DNA of 64,000 nucleotides, taken from NCBI GenBank assembly GCA_933228675.1, contig OW121740.1:133098940-133162939 (forward strand), in the 5' to 3' direction. Both the position numbers and the translations under genes were made by a program. The notes beneath the pieces are model-generated. The model did not search any database. It was given only the letters and a program-made list of their open reading frames with translations, and was not told where the DNA came from. How positions within the stretch are numbered: position 1 is the first letter of the stretch; every line of letters begins with the position of its first letter. The DNA is from Stomorhina lunata. Taxonomy: Eukaryota; Arthropoda; Insecta; Diptera; Rhiniidae. Shown piece after piece: positions 12,691 to 23,704 of the stretch.

Positions 12691-14329
12691 TAAAAAATGA
12701 CTAGGATGTTTGGTTCTACTTATGATTTTTCTCATTTCTAATGTTTTTAATACTTTTTATAAATGTATTTAAATATTTGAAAAGAACAGTTTTGTTTTTT
12801 TGTAGTTATAACAAGTGGTTGGACCTTTTGAAAATCCTCCATTTTTATGGGTAAACTGTTTGGGTCTTTTGAAGATATCGATTCGATCCAATAGAAATTC
12901 AATGAGCCTCCATAGATCAGACTTGCTTTTCCTGTAATGGCCGTCAAGCATGTGTGGTGCCAGGTTAGTTTTAAAAACACTAAAAACGATTTTATATTCA
13001 GTTTTACTTCCAAAATCCAAATATGGGATGCAATTAGTTTTAGTTTAGTTTTTTTTTATGTATGGAAAGTGTTGTCCTAAACATCTTCTAGAGAAGAGCT
13101 TTTTGGTGTTACAGGTTCTACCGAGTAGAAACTTTTTTGAAATTCTTCCGTTTAAAGGTTAAAACTGTTATTCGGTCTCAAATTTCCAAACCTTATCTTC
13201 TTTAAAGTGAACCGCCGCACTATGGTATTTCTGCTGCAAAAAAGGCATTTTTTGACTACCACTTTTCAAAAATCCAATAATGCCATTTGATAGAGAAGAA
13301 TCTGGCAATGAAAAATCTATATTTTTTTCCTAAGATATATATACAATATATAGAAAAAATCGGTTGAAGTCAGCTAAATGTTGTGAAACAAAAATTTATG
13401 GTAAAATTATTGAAATTTAAAGGCTTATGTATCGAAGATATTTCAAGTGGCAAAATGTAGGTGTGAATTTTATTGAAGTCTGAGATCTTGTGTTTGTTTT
13501 AAAGAAAAATAAAAAGTTTACTGCATATATAGTTTGGGAGATATGAGCGCATCAAGATTGTCCTATAAAATTTAACATTGGCAGTTTTCGTTGGAGAAAA
13601 AGTCAGTTGGCTCGGTTTACCTCCGTGCTCATAGTGTAATGAAATGAAAGACAAAAGGCTTTTCTTTCGAATTAGCTAAAAAAATGTAGCAACTTTTGTC
13701 AAACTTTTGAAAAAATCAAAATTTAGTAAAAAAAAGTCAGGAATATTGCTTATAATAAAAAACCATTGCATACCTTCAGGCTTAAGTTTTTAATCAAATT
13801 GCAGTTATTAATCCTAACATTAGCTCTTTTATAACAACAATTTATTAATAATTTATTGACAGCTATTTGGAAAAAGTGCATAAGAAATTAAAAAAAAACA
13901 AAACCATATGTTTTAATAAGAAAATTAATGTAAAAACAAATAAAATTAAAAAAAAAATAAAATTGTTCACATAAATAAATCTTGTTATAAAATTTAAAAT
14001 ATAATTATTAAAATGACTTTTTTTCTGTATTGTATAGTGAATTGTGTCATGAACTTGTTAATTGTGGTAATAATGTCGATTTAACAAATCAAATTTTATA
14101 AAAGAAAAAAATTCGAAGCTTACTACTGATGAAGTTGAAATAGTGAAAAGGGCAGTTCAAATGCGGTTTTTTTGTCATTTTTTAAATCGTTGGGTGGAAG
14201 CTCATAGAATTAAATCTTATTTTTTTAAGAAAAATTCGACTTGGTTAGAAAGTAAATATATACTGAATAAATTTTTTTTAAATAATTCGATTTGGATATT
14301 GTAAATTTGTTAGAACTCTTTTTTAGATC
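12691..14329. other. Non-coding stretch with one unrecognised open frame
   Basis: Mostly AT-rich with no feature recognised. On the minus strand, 12769-13020 is open for 83 codons, with a less biased composition than the surroundings (for example HYRKSKSDLWRLIEFLLDRI). I do not recognise the family, and an overlapping second frame is also open, so it could be a transposon remnant, an exon or chance. Confidence 0.35.
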
Positions 14330-15290
14330 AGAAAATAAAAGTGTGCCGAATTTTATCAAATTGTGGGTTATACATTGAAATGTGAAAAAATGGGGGTCCA
14401 AGGGAGGTACCTCAAGGAGTCGTTGGATTTCAACCAAAATTAGTAGGGCTTTTTTCAGGATAAAAAAATAGAAGTGTGCCAAATTTTATCAAATTCTATT
14501 GAAAATTGGGGTTTATACATTGAGAAGAAAAATAAGTGAAAAAATGGGGGTCCAAGGGAGGTACCTCAAGGAGTCGTTGGATTTCAACCAAAATTAGTAG
14601 GGCTCTTTTCCGGATCAAAAAATAGAAGTGTGCCAAATTTGATCAAATTCTATTGAAAATTGGGGTTTATACATTGAGAAGAAAAATAAGTGAAAAAATT
14701 GGGGTCCAAGGGAGGTACCTCAAAGAGTCGTCGGATTTCAACCAAAATTAGTAGGGCTTTTTTCTGGATCAAAGAATAGAGACGTGTTAAATTTTATCAA
14801 ATTCTATTGAAAATTGGGGTTTATACATTGAGAAGAAAAATAAGTGAAAAATGGGGGTCCAAGGGAGGTACCTCAAGGAGTCGTCGGATTTCAGCCAAAA
14901 TTAGTAAGACTTTTTTCTGGATCAAAAAATAGAAGTGTGCCAAATTTTATCAAATTCTATTGAAAATTGGGGTTTATACCTTGAGAAGAAAAATAAGTGA
15001 AAAAATGGGGGTCCAAGGGCGGTACCTTAAGGAGTCGTCGGATTTCAACCAAAACTAATGGAGCTCTTTTCTTGGTCAAATAATAGAGTTATGCCGATTT
15101 TCATGAAATTCTGTTGAAAATTGCGGGTTATACATTGAGAAGAAAAATATGTAAAAAAATGGGGGTCCAAGGGAGGTACCTCAAGGAGTCGTCGGATTTC
15201 AAAGTTTTTTTGAATTTTTCTTATCTATATAAAACTAAATAAGTGTGCCAAATTTCATCGTTGTAGGATAACTCCTTCTATTTTTTGCAG
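14330..15290 (+). repeat. 154-bp satellite, six tandem copies
   Basis: The block GTCCAAGGGAGGTACCTCAA starts at about 14396, 14550, 14704, 14857, 15011 and 15165, so the period is 153-154 bp. Each unit also carries GAGTCGTCGGATTTCA, an AGTAGGGCT block, AGTGTGCCAAATTTTATCAA and TGAGAAGAAAAATA. The palindrome GAGGTACCTC is preserved in nearly all units. The repeat is more GC-rich and longer than the minisatellites and unrelated to them. Confidence 0.93.
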
Positions 15291-15318
15291 TTAGATGTAT
15301 GAAGAAATCTCACAGTGC

Positions 15319-15613
15319 GCCGTGGTGTAGCAGGTTAGTCATCCGCCTAGCATACCAGAGGTCCCAAGTTCAATCCCTGTCAGACCCACTTGAAAAAAAT
15401 TAATTTTCAAAAAAGCGGCAGTTCACCTCATAACTCAGCTAGCCACTGGTTATTGAGTATTAGGCTATGAAAAACTTCTCTAACTAATGCATTTGCCGTT
15501 CGGAGCCGGCGTTAAAACGTAGGTCCCTTTCAATGAGTCTAAAAATAGAATCGGATGCAGCTCATTGTCTGAGAGAAGTACCCCTTGTTCCAATTGGAAT
15601 TTTGTCGGGGAAT
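15319..15613 (+). mobile_element. tRNA-derived SINE, copy 1
   Basis: The 5' end resembles a tRNA gene: an A-box-like segment GTGGTGTAGCAGGTTAG (about 15323-15339) and a B-box-like AAGTTCAATCC (15366-15376, consensus GGTTCGANTCC), spaced as in RNA polymerase III promoters. The roughly 200-bp body (GCCGTTCGGAGCCGGCG, TAGGTCCCTTTCAATGAGTC, CCAATTGGAATTTTGTC) is shared with the minus-strand copy at 60682-60973. It ends in a TA microsatellite. SINEs of this kind are mobilised in trans by a LINE. The 67-residue open frame in its 3' part is not a gene. Confidence 0.8.
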
Positions 15614-15638
15614 TATATATATATATATATATATATAT
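15614..15638. repeat. (TA)n microsatellite at the SINE tail
   Basis: About 12 TA dinucleotides directly after the SINE body. The other SINE copy has ATTATGTATGTA at the matching place, so the tract probably expanded from the SINE 3' tail. Confidence 0.9.
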
Positions 15639-15742
15639 CTTCTTTAAAATTTTTATATGATGTAATGAATTTCTGTTTTTTCACCAATGGATTTTCTTGG
15701 CTTATAATAGGTTTAATAGATGTATCGGGTAGTTAAATTTCA

Positions 15743-16940
15743 AGGGCCGATGTTGATTTTGAATAAAACACAAACTATTTAGGAAATTTTTGTAATTTTA
15801 TTTTATTATGATATATTGGTATTATTCAATTATGTATGGAACAAAATATCGGCCAAATGGGCGCCGCGACCACGGCGTCACACCTCCATCCGATGGTCCA
15901 AATTTTCGATGACCCTTAGGCATAATGGAGGTTCTATGCCGTTAATGTGCCGAAATATCTCATCCTTTAGCTCTTGAATTGTTGCTGGCTTATCGACGTA
16001 CACCTTTTCTTTCAAATAACATGATCTTGGCGGCCAATTGACATCGCCATTACGTAAGATAACACGGCCATTGTTTCGTTAGCTGTGTGGCAAGTGGCAC
16101 CGTCCTGCTGAAATCACATATCGTCCACATCCATATTTTCCAATTCGGGCCATAAAAAGTTCGTTATCATCTCACGATAGCGAACACCATTCACAGTAAC
16201 TGCCTGACCGGCCTCATTTTGAAAAAAATACGGCCCGATGATGCCGCCAGCCCATAAACCGCACCAAACAGTCACTCTTTGTGGGTGCTTTGGTTTTTCG
16301 ACAATCACTCTTGGATTCTCATTCGCCCAAATGCGGCAATTCTGTTTATTGACGAATCCACTGAGGTGAAAATGTGCCTCATCACTGAAGATGATTTTCT
16401 TCGAAAATTGATCATCCACTGTTGCCATTTCTTGCCACCATTCTGCCCATTCACGACGTTTGGAATGGTCAAGAGGCTTTAGTTCTTGAGCCAATTGCAC
16501 CTTGTGAGCGTCTTTATGCATAATGTTCATCAACGACGAGCGTGAGAGGTGCAATTGTTGGGCACGACGACGAGTTGAGGTGGACGGCTCTTCAGCCACA
16601 CTATCGCGAATAGCAGCAATTTTTTCTGCAGTACGAGCTGTACGAGCATGCACTGGTGTTCTCACATCTTCTACAGACCCGGTTTGCTCGAATTTTTCCA
16701 AGATTTTTGCGATTGTACGCACATTTGGACGATCAAATTGACCAAAAAAATCACGAAGTGCACGATATGCATTTTGATTTGAATGCCCATTTTCATAATA
16801 AGTCTGGATAACTTTAAAACGTTGTTGGATTGTGTATCTCTCCATGGTTCAAATTGAGTAAGTCTGAAATAGAGAAATATCAAATAAAATTCGGAAAAAA
16901 ACTTGGCGTTTAGGTGTGGTTCACATTCAACATCGGCCCT
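15743..16940 (-). mobile_element. M2: nearly full-length mariner, 1198 bp
   Basis: Perfect 14-bp terminal inverted repeats: AGGGCCGATGTTGA at 15743-15756 and its complement at 16927-16940. The right end is followed by TA, the usual mariner target; the left is preceded by CA, so one copy of the target duplication has mutated. Length is close to the 1.2-1.3 kb usual for mariner elements. It encloses one degraded transposase gene on the minus strand. It is unrelated in its ends to M1. Confidence 0.9.
15830..16845 (-). pseudogene. Inactivated mariner transposase (M2)
   Basis: Tc1/mariner transposases cut and paste DNA using an N-terminal helix-turn-helix DNA-binding region and a DDE/D catalytic triad. 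Here 243 codons are open (16845 to 16117): paired helix-turn-helix domains in about residues 1-110, then FSDEAHFHLSG with the first catalytic Asp at residue 155, and VTVWCGLWAGGIIGP. A TGA at 16114-16116 replaces the Trp codon usually seen before FQQDGATCHTA, which carries the second Asp. Downstream there is a deletion with frameshift after HTANET, then PPRSCYLKEKVYVDKPA, in which the usual segment holding the third Asp has been lost in frame. A further in-frame TGA lies at 15878-15880, before a normal mariner-like C-terminus ending at 15830. It cannot make active enzyme. Confidence 0.92.
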
Positions 16941-16942
16941 TA

Positions 16943-19465
16943 CAATTTAACCACCCTTTATTATACAAAAATTAAAATGTGACTATTATAATCTTGTTAA
17001 ATAAATCATGTACATAGTTATATTATATAACTTGTATATATATGTAGTTTAATTTTTCCCATTGTACAATAATAATCTTTTAACTAATGCCCCAGGTGCA
17101 ATACTATTTCAGTTTTGGCTCTTAAGTTTTCTATTTCCACAAATTCTACAATAAATCCTGTAGGCTGAGTAAAGATGAACACGTAGTCCTAAAAATGCAA
17201 TAGAATTTTCCATTTATACAAGTTATTATTCAAAGGAAATTAAAGTTCTTGCCTTTCGTCCTTTCTTTGCCTATTTCCATTATAAGGAAATAGTATATAT
17301 TGAGAGACAAAAACAACTTCAAAAACTACTTGGCCTTAACAAAATGTAACAATTGAAATACTTGAGAGTTACTTTCAATTACGGCACATCTTTGTTTCAA
17401 TGCGTAGTCAAGTGGTTGGTGTTTTTTTTTAAATTCATAGAAAATTGTCTACTATCCAAAAAAAAAGAGGAGAAAATAGAAGAAAACACAACTAAAAGTG
17501 GAAATAAAATATGAAGTGCTTTAGGAACTTTTTTTATAAAGTAGATACTCGTATTTGTTTCCATTCGTTATAAAATTTTATTTTACTTCTAAAAAGGGGA
17601 CAAAAGCTTCTTTCAACTCTTCTTAGTTTTAGAAAACAGAGTGCAAGAAGATTGTAACAAAACCAGCTAAAACTAAATACGAAAATCCGACAAAAAATTC
17701 AAAGGTTTGTTTGAAATCAAGACTTAGAGATACCTTAACTCTAATTCATCTCATGTCTTGCAAAATGGACTATATGCATTTTTTAACTAATTTTATTTAT
17801 TTATTGTACTATTTAAATGGTATTGAAAAATAAGTGTGTCACCCTCAAAGGAAACTTATTGAATAATAAAATAAATTAAAAAATTATTATTTTAACATTA
17901 GCCTACTTTTATCAAAAGACACTTAGTCCATTTAACATTCCCCACAAAACATTTAAGTTTTCTATAAGTTTCAATTTTAGTCATTGTTTGTGCTGGTGTA
18001 AAAATCATGGACTGGGTTTTAGTTTTGTGTATCTTTTGAGTTTGGTATCCTTTTTTCTTATTTATCCTTTTTTAGAATTTGTGTTTTAAGTGCAAAATCC
18101 TGAATGAAGTCAATTGAATACAAATACTCTAACAAAAACAACTAAAACTGGCTGGTTTATCAATATGGACTTTAAAATAACCTATAGTGTTTTTATACCC
18201 AACATTAAAAATAATGGCTGGTATATTAAGATTGCCATTTTGTTTGTTATTCAAATAATATTCCTATCGTTTTTGGTTCAAAACATAGGGTGAGTTTTAA
18301 TTTTTCTCAAAAATATTTATTTATTTAACAATTTTCATTTTGCTTCCTTCAACACTTTACACTTGTGGAAGCGGTTTTTTCCAATCCTTAAAGCAGTTGA
18401 ATCTGGTGAATACGTTGCCAAAAAATCACGCAAAAGATCCGAAGCATTACCGATATACAAAAGGACGTTTTCTTCGTATTGCTCTTATAAGCGACGCATA
18501 AGTTATCATCATGTGGTAGAAACTCCTAATCTACTACGCTATGTTGGCTCTCCTCCTCTATTAGGACGATTGGGCTACGGTTTCGATGTCATAACCATAT
18601 GTTATGTAATTACCAGATATTAGGGTGGAGGGAAAAACAACTTTTATTGAAATTCGAAACGCTTGGGCTTAAAATCGCCACTAAATTCAATTTTGACCCC
18701 GATGAAAAAGGATTAAGCACACCCAATATCAAAGAATTCAAATATATATCAATATCAAAGCATTTACTTAAATAATGTCCAAAAATTTACTTTTTCGCGA
18801 AATTTTACGATTTCAAGTCGCAGGTACGGCGAAACCATATGAGATATAAAACTGAATCTTTTTGGATTTTATTACCAAATCTATTTTACTATGCCGATCA
18901 AAAATTTTGAAATTTTGAATATTTTTTTAACAAAATTTTCTAAAACTTAATAAGTGAGTTTTGAAACGGTCCTTAAAAAAGTACCATTTTCCAGTATAAA
19001 AAAACTATGTAAATTTAATTATATTTTAATAAGTTTCAACTATTTAGTACTTATAAGTCTTAAGACAATAAGGAATAGCTTATTTTGTAATTTTTGTACT
19101 CTAAAGTTAATTTTTTGCTGCATATCCTTAGGCGTGTTGAAAAGGACACGAAGTTTCTGGTGTAAATAGCAATAACTTAAAAATTACTGCAGTAATTTTT
19201 AGTTTTATTGACTTTAATGAAAGCTTATTAAGTTGTCTATATCCAATTATTAATTTTGCCAAAAATATATTTTTATTAATTAAAACTTATCAAAAACCGA
19301 AAAAACTCCCATTTTTCTCAAATGGGTCATAGAAATAAATGTCCTGTGCGCCACCTCAGGACATTGACCTAGAAAGATAATGTTTTTTCTGAGCACCTTA
19401 GGATGTAGATCATCGATTACCCAGGCGTATTGAATTTCAATAAAAGTTTTTTTTTGCTCCTCCCT
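16943..19465. other. Non-coding stretch, one unidentified open frame
   Basis: Nothing recognised from 16943 to about 18340. Around 18170-18225 TATACCCAACATT and GGCTGGTATATT resemble the ends of G-family repeats but are too eroded to be sure. From 18363 to 18623 the plus strand is open for 86 codons and includes SYHHVVETPNLLRYVGSPPL, more protein-like than its surroundings. I do not recognise it, and a second frame there is also partly open. No splice signals were evident. Confidence 0.35.
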
Positions 19466-19564
19466 ACCAGGTATGTCTCTTTTAAGCAAATTTGAATCGC
19501 CGTTAACGTCATTCAACAATCCCTGAGCGATGTACGTAGCCCGCGATATTAAATTTTGTCTTTT
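19466..19564 (-). pseudogene. Mariner transposase scrap
   Basis: The minus strand reads YIAQGLLNDVNGDSNLLKR followed by DIPGREE. This resembles the mariner segment just before the first catalytic Asp (LL, N, V, N, D, LLKR, then usually ITGDE), with the GDE motif here altered to GREE. The frame stays open to 19280, but the later residues do not resemble mariner to me. It is probably an old fragment of yet another mariner lineage. Confidence 0.4.
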
Positions 19565-19699
19565 TTAAAAAAATTAACTGTGTTCGTTGGTAATTTTATC
19601 AGTTAAGAACGACTAGACTGATTTGAACAATCTTTTTTTCTAAATTTTTGTCTTAGGTTTTTACGACACGCTTGTTTTTAAGACCACTTTTTTGAATTA

Positions 19700-19870
19700 C
19701 AGTCGAACTTCTATAAATTATCACGAAAAAAGCTTTAACTTATGGAGACTTTAATTTTGGGAATCAAATTTAAGAACGTTATATTTAAAAACGTTCAACT
19801 TAAAAACAAAATTTTCTTAAACTTATGGAAAATTCAAGTAATAGAAGTTCAAATTAGAGAAGTTCGACTG
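19700..19870. mobile_element. 171-bp MITE with TA target site
   Basis: Ends CAGTCGAACTTCT (19700) and AGAAGTTCGACTG (to 19870) are perfect inverted repeats flanked by TA on both sides (19698-19699 and 19871-19872). Further subterminal matches (CTTATGGA) lie inside. Ends beginning CAGTCGAAC with a TA duplication fit pogo-like members of the Tc1/mariner superfamily. There is no coding capacity. Confidence 0.8.
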
Positions 19871-19872
19871 TA

Positions 19873-20195
19873 TATCAAATAGGAAAACTGCTGCTCGGAA
19901 ATTTGTAGTGATTTTCTTAAATGTTTGCAGTAATTCAATTAAAGATTTTGTGGGAATAAAAATTTACTACGCCCACTTTTTCGTTTTATCTAAAATCGGA
20001 AAACGACTGAACGTATATGGGTTATTTTTTCTTTAATATTCGTAGTTATTCAATTTAAGTTTTTATGGAAAGAAAAATTGACAACGCTCACTTTTTTCAC
20101 TAAAGAGTAATTCTAAAATTTTTCGTCCCACTCCATAATGTGACCAACTTAGATATTGCTAAGTTTTTGGTCGTATATAATTGTCTCTCTACCTC
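19873..20195. other. Spacer, nothing recognised
   Basis: AT-rich sequence between two fold-back elements. No repeat ends or coding frame seen. Confidence 0.5.
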
Positions 20196-20778
20196 ATATG
20201 GTTTAGATTATACAGGCTCCCAAAGTCCGACGTCTCTGTCATTTTTGTGAAAAATTGGGAATGTTTACGACTCAATAACTTCTGAACGCGTTGTCAGATT
20301 TTAATAAGGAAAGGATTTTATTCTTTTTTTATATTATCGAATTTACCATGAAAAATATCCGATATCCTTGAATATCCTGAAAAAGGGTTTTTTAATTTTC
20401 TTCATTTTTTCCAGTAAATTTGCAACTAAGTTGACTTTATTCGTTATGGGCTTACCACGGGTTCTGAAGTTACAGCGATTTTTCTTTATCAACTCACAAA
20501 TTTTCATACAAAATAATTGGGTTTTAAAATAAAATAAAGAAAATGAAAGACCCTTTTCAGAATATTTAAGGATAAAGGACATTTTTATGGTAAATGTCCT
20601 TGAAAAAGAATAATAGATTAGAATTGCATTCGGTAATTTAAAAGAGAAATAAAAATGCTTTCCAACGACGCGACGTCAAATTTATTAAAATCTGATAATG
20701 CATTTAGAAGTTATTGAGTCGTAGACCTTGCCAACGTTTCACAACATTGGAATTCTATAGAATCTAAACGATATAAGA
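20196..20778. mobile_element. Large imperfect fold-back element
   Basis: Long diverged inverted arms (about 20196-20415 and 20520-20778). Matching blocks in order: GGTTTAGATT, TACGACTCAATAACTTCT, ATCAGATTTTAATAA (left copy GTCAGATTTTAATAA), TTTACCAT, AAAAATATCC, TATCCTTGAATATCCTGAAA. Arm identity is visibly lower than in the 10.5-kb element, so it is older. The 79-residue minus-strand frame at 20343-20582 lies wholly in the arms and is not a gene. Confidence 0.65.
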
Positions 20779-21099
20779 TGTGAAGCTTTTTTTTACACCA
20801 TAAAATCCGGAAATATAAGGAGAATGTATATTTTGAGTATAAATGAAATCAAAGATATTCAAATTATAAATTTCTAATTTTTGGGACGAAAATTTTCAAA
20901 ACCATTCTAAAAGAAAAATATGGTCAATTTTTCCACTTTAATGCACAGTTAAATCGCTTAAATGCCACTTTAAGTACTTAGATGCTAATAATAGTAGTTT
21001 TATATTCAAAAACCTAGAATACAAAATTTTTGTAAAATTGATCGACATCTGACCATAGTTGTCAAATAACTTTCACCATCACCCCATGAGTTATTTTTG
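20779..21099. other. Spacer, nothing recognised
   Basis: AT-rich. The outermost part (GGGACGAAAATTTT at about 20882) weakly mirrors 20120-20130 and might be the eroded outer end of the fold-back to the left. Confidence 0.4.
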
Positions 21100-21450
21100 A
21101 CTTTTATTTTTTCGATCAGAAAAAAGTTATGTTTTAAACTTTCTTTGAATAAACATCAAAAATTATTTTTACTTCTGCGCGAAAAAATAAAAGTCTAAAA
21201 TAAATGTTATTTTCAAAAAAATAAAAAAAATACATTTATTTCTGCTCGTAAAGATAAAAGTAAAAAATAACTGTTATTTTTGCCCAAAAAATAAAAGTCA
21301 AATAAATTACTTTTATTTCGGCTAGAAAAAATAAAAGTCAAAAAATAATTTTTATTTTGGCTAGAAAAATACAAGTCAAAAGTAACTGTTATTTTTGTTC
21401 GAAAAAATAAAAATCTAAAACTAATTATAATTTTTATAAAAAATAAAAGT
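21100..21450. repeat. Degenerate tandem repeat, about 56-60 bp
   Basis: Five or six diverged units of AAAAAATAAAAGTCAAAAAT followed by a TTATTTTTGCTCG-like block. It is distinct from both minisatellite families. Confidence 0.65.
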
Positions 21451-21534
21451 TAGGGTATTAAAAAGCATTTGATTGTTCCAGACGATCAAAATGGTTGCTT
21501 TTCTAATCAAAAATAACAGTTATTTTCGGCGCCT

Positions 21535-21600
21535 GTTTATATGTTTATTAAAATTTTGTGGGTATGTAACCGAATATGATACTCTTACTCGTTAATTAAA
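21535..21600 (+). repeat. G-family terminal scrap
   Basis: GTGGGTATGTAACCGAATAT followed by GATACTCTTACTCGTT resembles the G-family end at 23660-23704 and 60458-60504, with the hairpin largely eroded. Confidence 0.4.
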
Positions 21601-21638
21601 CAAAAAAATTGTGTTGGTTAAGTTATGACAATTTTCCT

Positions 21639-22271
21639 CGGGTTATCCATTTTACGGTTTCAAAAGTGAACATAAATAAAATACATATAAAATATTTTTT
21701 TTATGACACGGTCTTTCGCATAGCCCCTCAAAAAAGTCTACTACTGTCAAATCGCATGATCTTGGTGGCAGGCTGATATCGCCACGACGAGAAATTATGC
21801 GGCCAGGAAATGTCTCTTGCAATAAAGGCATATTCGCTCGAGTTGTGTGACATGTGGCACCGTCTTGTTGAATCTACATATTCTCCAAGTCGTATTCTTC
21901 AATAACGTGTCGTAAGACAGTCCGACGAGAAATCGACACATTCGAGTCTTCGATAACACTTTTACTTACAGCAGTGATATTTTCAGCGGAACGAGCGAAA
22001 CGATGATGTACAGGCCTTACAATATTTGTAACCGCTTCAGTCTCTTCAAATAAACCATAATATCCTCTTAATGCGCGATATGTGGCTGTTGCAGAATTAC
22101 CATTTTTGTATTATATTTTGAAAATTTTATGCGTTGTTTAATACTTAAGTGATCCATTTTCGCCAATGTCAGATTTTCAAATGAATAGAAAAAAATTGGT
22201 TTAACAGCTAAGTTCGACAGATGTCGAATTCCAGTCCTATTCTTTTGAAACCACGAAATGGATAACCCGAT
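21639..22271 (-). mobile_element. M1 mariner deletion derivative
   Basis: Ends TCGGGTTATCC (21638-21648) and GGATAACCCGA (to 22271) are inverted repeats. The minus strand begins a transposase at about 22157 and runs through a region equivalent to NVSISRR. An internal deletion then fuses it to VIEEYDLEN followed by a stop and QQDGATCHT (second catalytic Asp). The segment with the first catalytic Asp is missing, and the 3' coding end is also deleted, so the terminal repeat joins a sequence equivalent to FLWGYAKDR. The deletion junction matches that of the 40.1-kb copy. Right flank is TA; left flank is CC. Confidence 0.85.
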
Positions 22272-23559
22272 ATTTTTCTAAACTAAAATTTTGACTTGCT
22301 GTAATAAATGTTTTCTAATGAGTTAAAACCATTTTCTAATGGACTTAAAATTGCATTTTAAATGTTTCTAATTTTTGCAAGTCCCACTTAGAGATGCAAC
22401 AACCTTGAGATTCAACTGACTATACTTTCATTACACTAAAGTGCTATGACAAAATATAAAGATGAAAAAAAAAATTTGTTAAAAAATTACAGACACAGAG
22501 TAAAAGAATTTCTAGTATTATGAAGTTGCTGTTGGTTTTGTCTACCTTTTTTAAGATTTTCTTTTTTTTCTTATTATTTGTTACAAAAACTTTTCTGAGT
22601 AAGTTCATCAGGTGAAAAAAGCCCCCCTTACATTAAATGAAGAAAGGGAAGTTGAAAAGGAATAGGCAGATGATGATGATGTTGATAATAATGACGATGA
22701 TGATGGGCATGATGATGTGAGACTATTCCAACTGTAAATAAAGCCACTTTATAACATAAAGTAAAAAAGAAGTTAAGTACTCTAAGATGATGAGTGGGTT
22801 TAAAACAGGAAATGGAAAATGAATAACTAGAAAGAAAGAAAAAGGGATAAAAAAAAAAGAAAAAAAAAACAAAACTCAACCAAAGACTAGGAAAACTAAA
22901 AGAAACTATAAATTAGAAGAAAAAATCTATTTGAAATAGATATAAAAGTTAAAGTCTCAGAAAGATTTAAGTCAGATACTTTTCTTCTTTCGAAATTTGA
23001 AATTAAATTTGTTGTCTTCTTTATGATTTTTCTTTGCTTTTAAAACAATTGACCCTAATAAAAATTTAAACGTGATTTATTAGCCTAATAATATGACTTT
23101 ATTGGATTACTCGCTGTTTTTATTCTTTTTTCTTATTCATTTCATTTTTTTTGCTTGTTTTCTCTTAGTTTGGCTCTTATTTCACATTAATTTCATTATT
23201 GTTTGTTTTCATGGGCGTAGATAGTCCTGTTTGACTGGGAATGGGTGATATTTAGACTGTTAAGATTTTAGCCCAACCCATAAATTATTTTACTTTAATT
23301 GTCATGTATTAAAGACTTTATATTTATAAATGAAAATCGTGGCGGTTTATGAGATAATTGACATCTATCTTAAATTTTGATGGGCCTTAAATATAGTTAA
23401 ATATACAAATCTTATAATGACATTTTTTTTTGGTATTCTTCTATACCAAAAAAAAATTTTTCGCACGAAAAATAACAATTTGCAAAAATAGCATTACTTA
23501 ATATGCGAACAGCCCCAAAGCTACTGCAACCGAATTTAGTCTAAATATTTTGCCAACTA
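22272..23559. other. Non-coding stretch with GAT microsatellite
   Basis: A GAT/GAC-rich trinucleotide tract lies at about 22670-22720, and the reverse-strand poly-His frame there is its by-product. A-rich runs follow at 22845-22872. Nothing else was recognised. Confidence 0.5.
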
Positions 23560-23704
23560 GCTTAACAATTTTTTTCGAATTTGGTCCACATTTTGAATTA
23601 GCTGCACCCTCGTAAATATATGAGATATGTTTCTAAATTTAACACAACTTGATGGTGGGTATATAAGATTCGTCACAGCCGAATATAACACTCTTACTTG
23701 TTTT
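23560..23704 (+). repeat. G-family dispersed repeat, 3'-end fragment
   Basis: Matches 60365-60504: CGAATTTGGTCCACAT, AATTAGCTG, CCCTCG, GAGATATGTTTCT, GATGGTGGGTATATAAGATT, then hairpin TTCGTCACAGCCGAA and the terminal CTCTTACTTGTTTT. The hairpin close to a fixed end is reminiscent of Helitron/Helentron-type elements of flies; that assignment is inference. Confidence 0.6.

Noticed and set aside
14126..14132. CTGATGA followed closely by GAAA
   Set aside because: The four bases between cannot form stem II, and no cleavage triplet or stem I partner is present.
15319..15376. A functional tRNA gene
   Set aside because: A and B boxes are present, but the acceptor stem and cloverleaf are not convincing and the sequence continues into a SINE body shared with a second copy.
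16279..16741. Plus-strand frames of 67 and 72 residues
   Set aside because: Antisense shadows of the mariner transposase pseudogene.
22628..22879. His-rich 83-residue minus-strand frame
   Set aside because: By-product of a GAT trinucleotide tract and A-rich runs.
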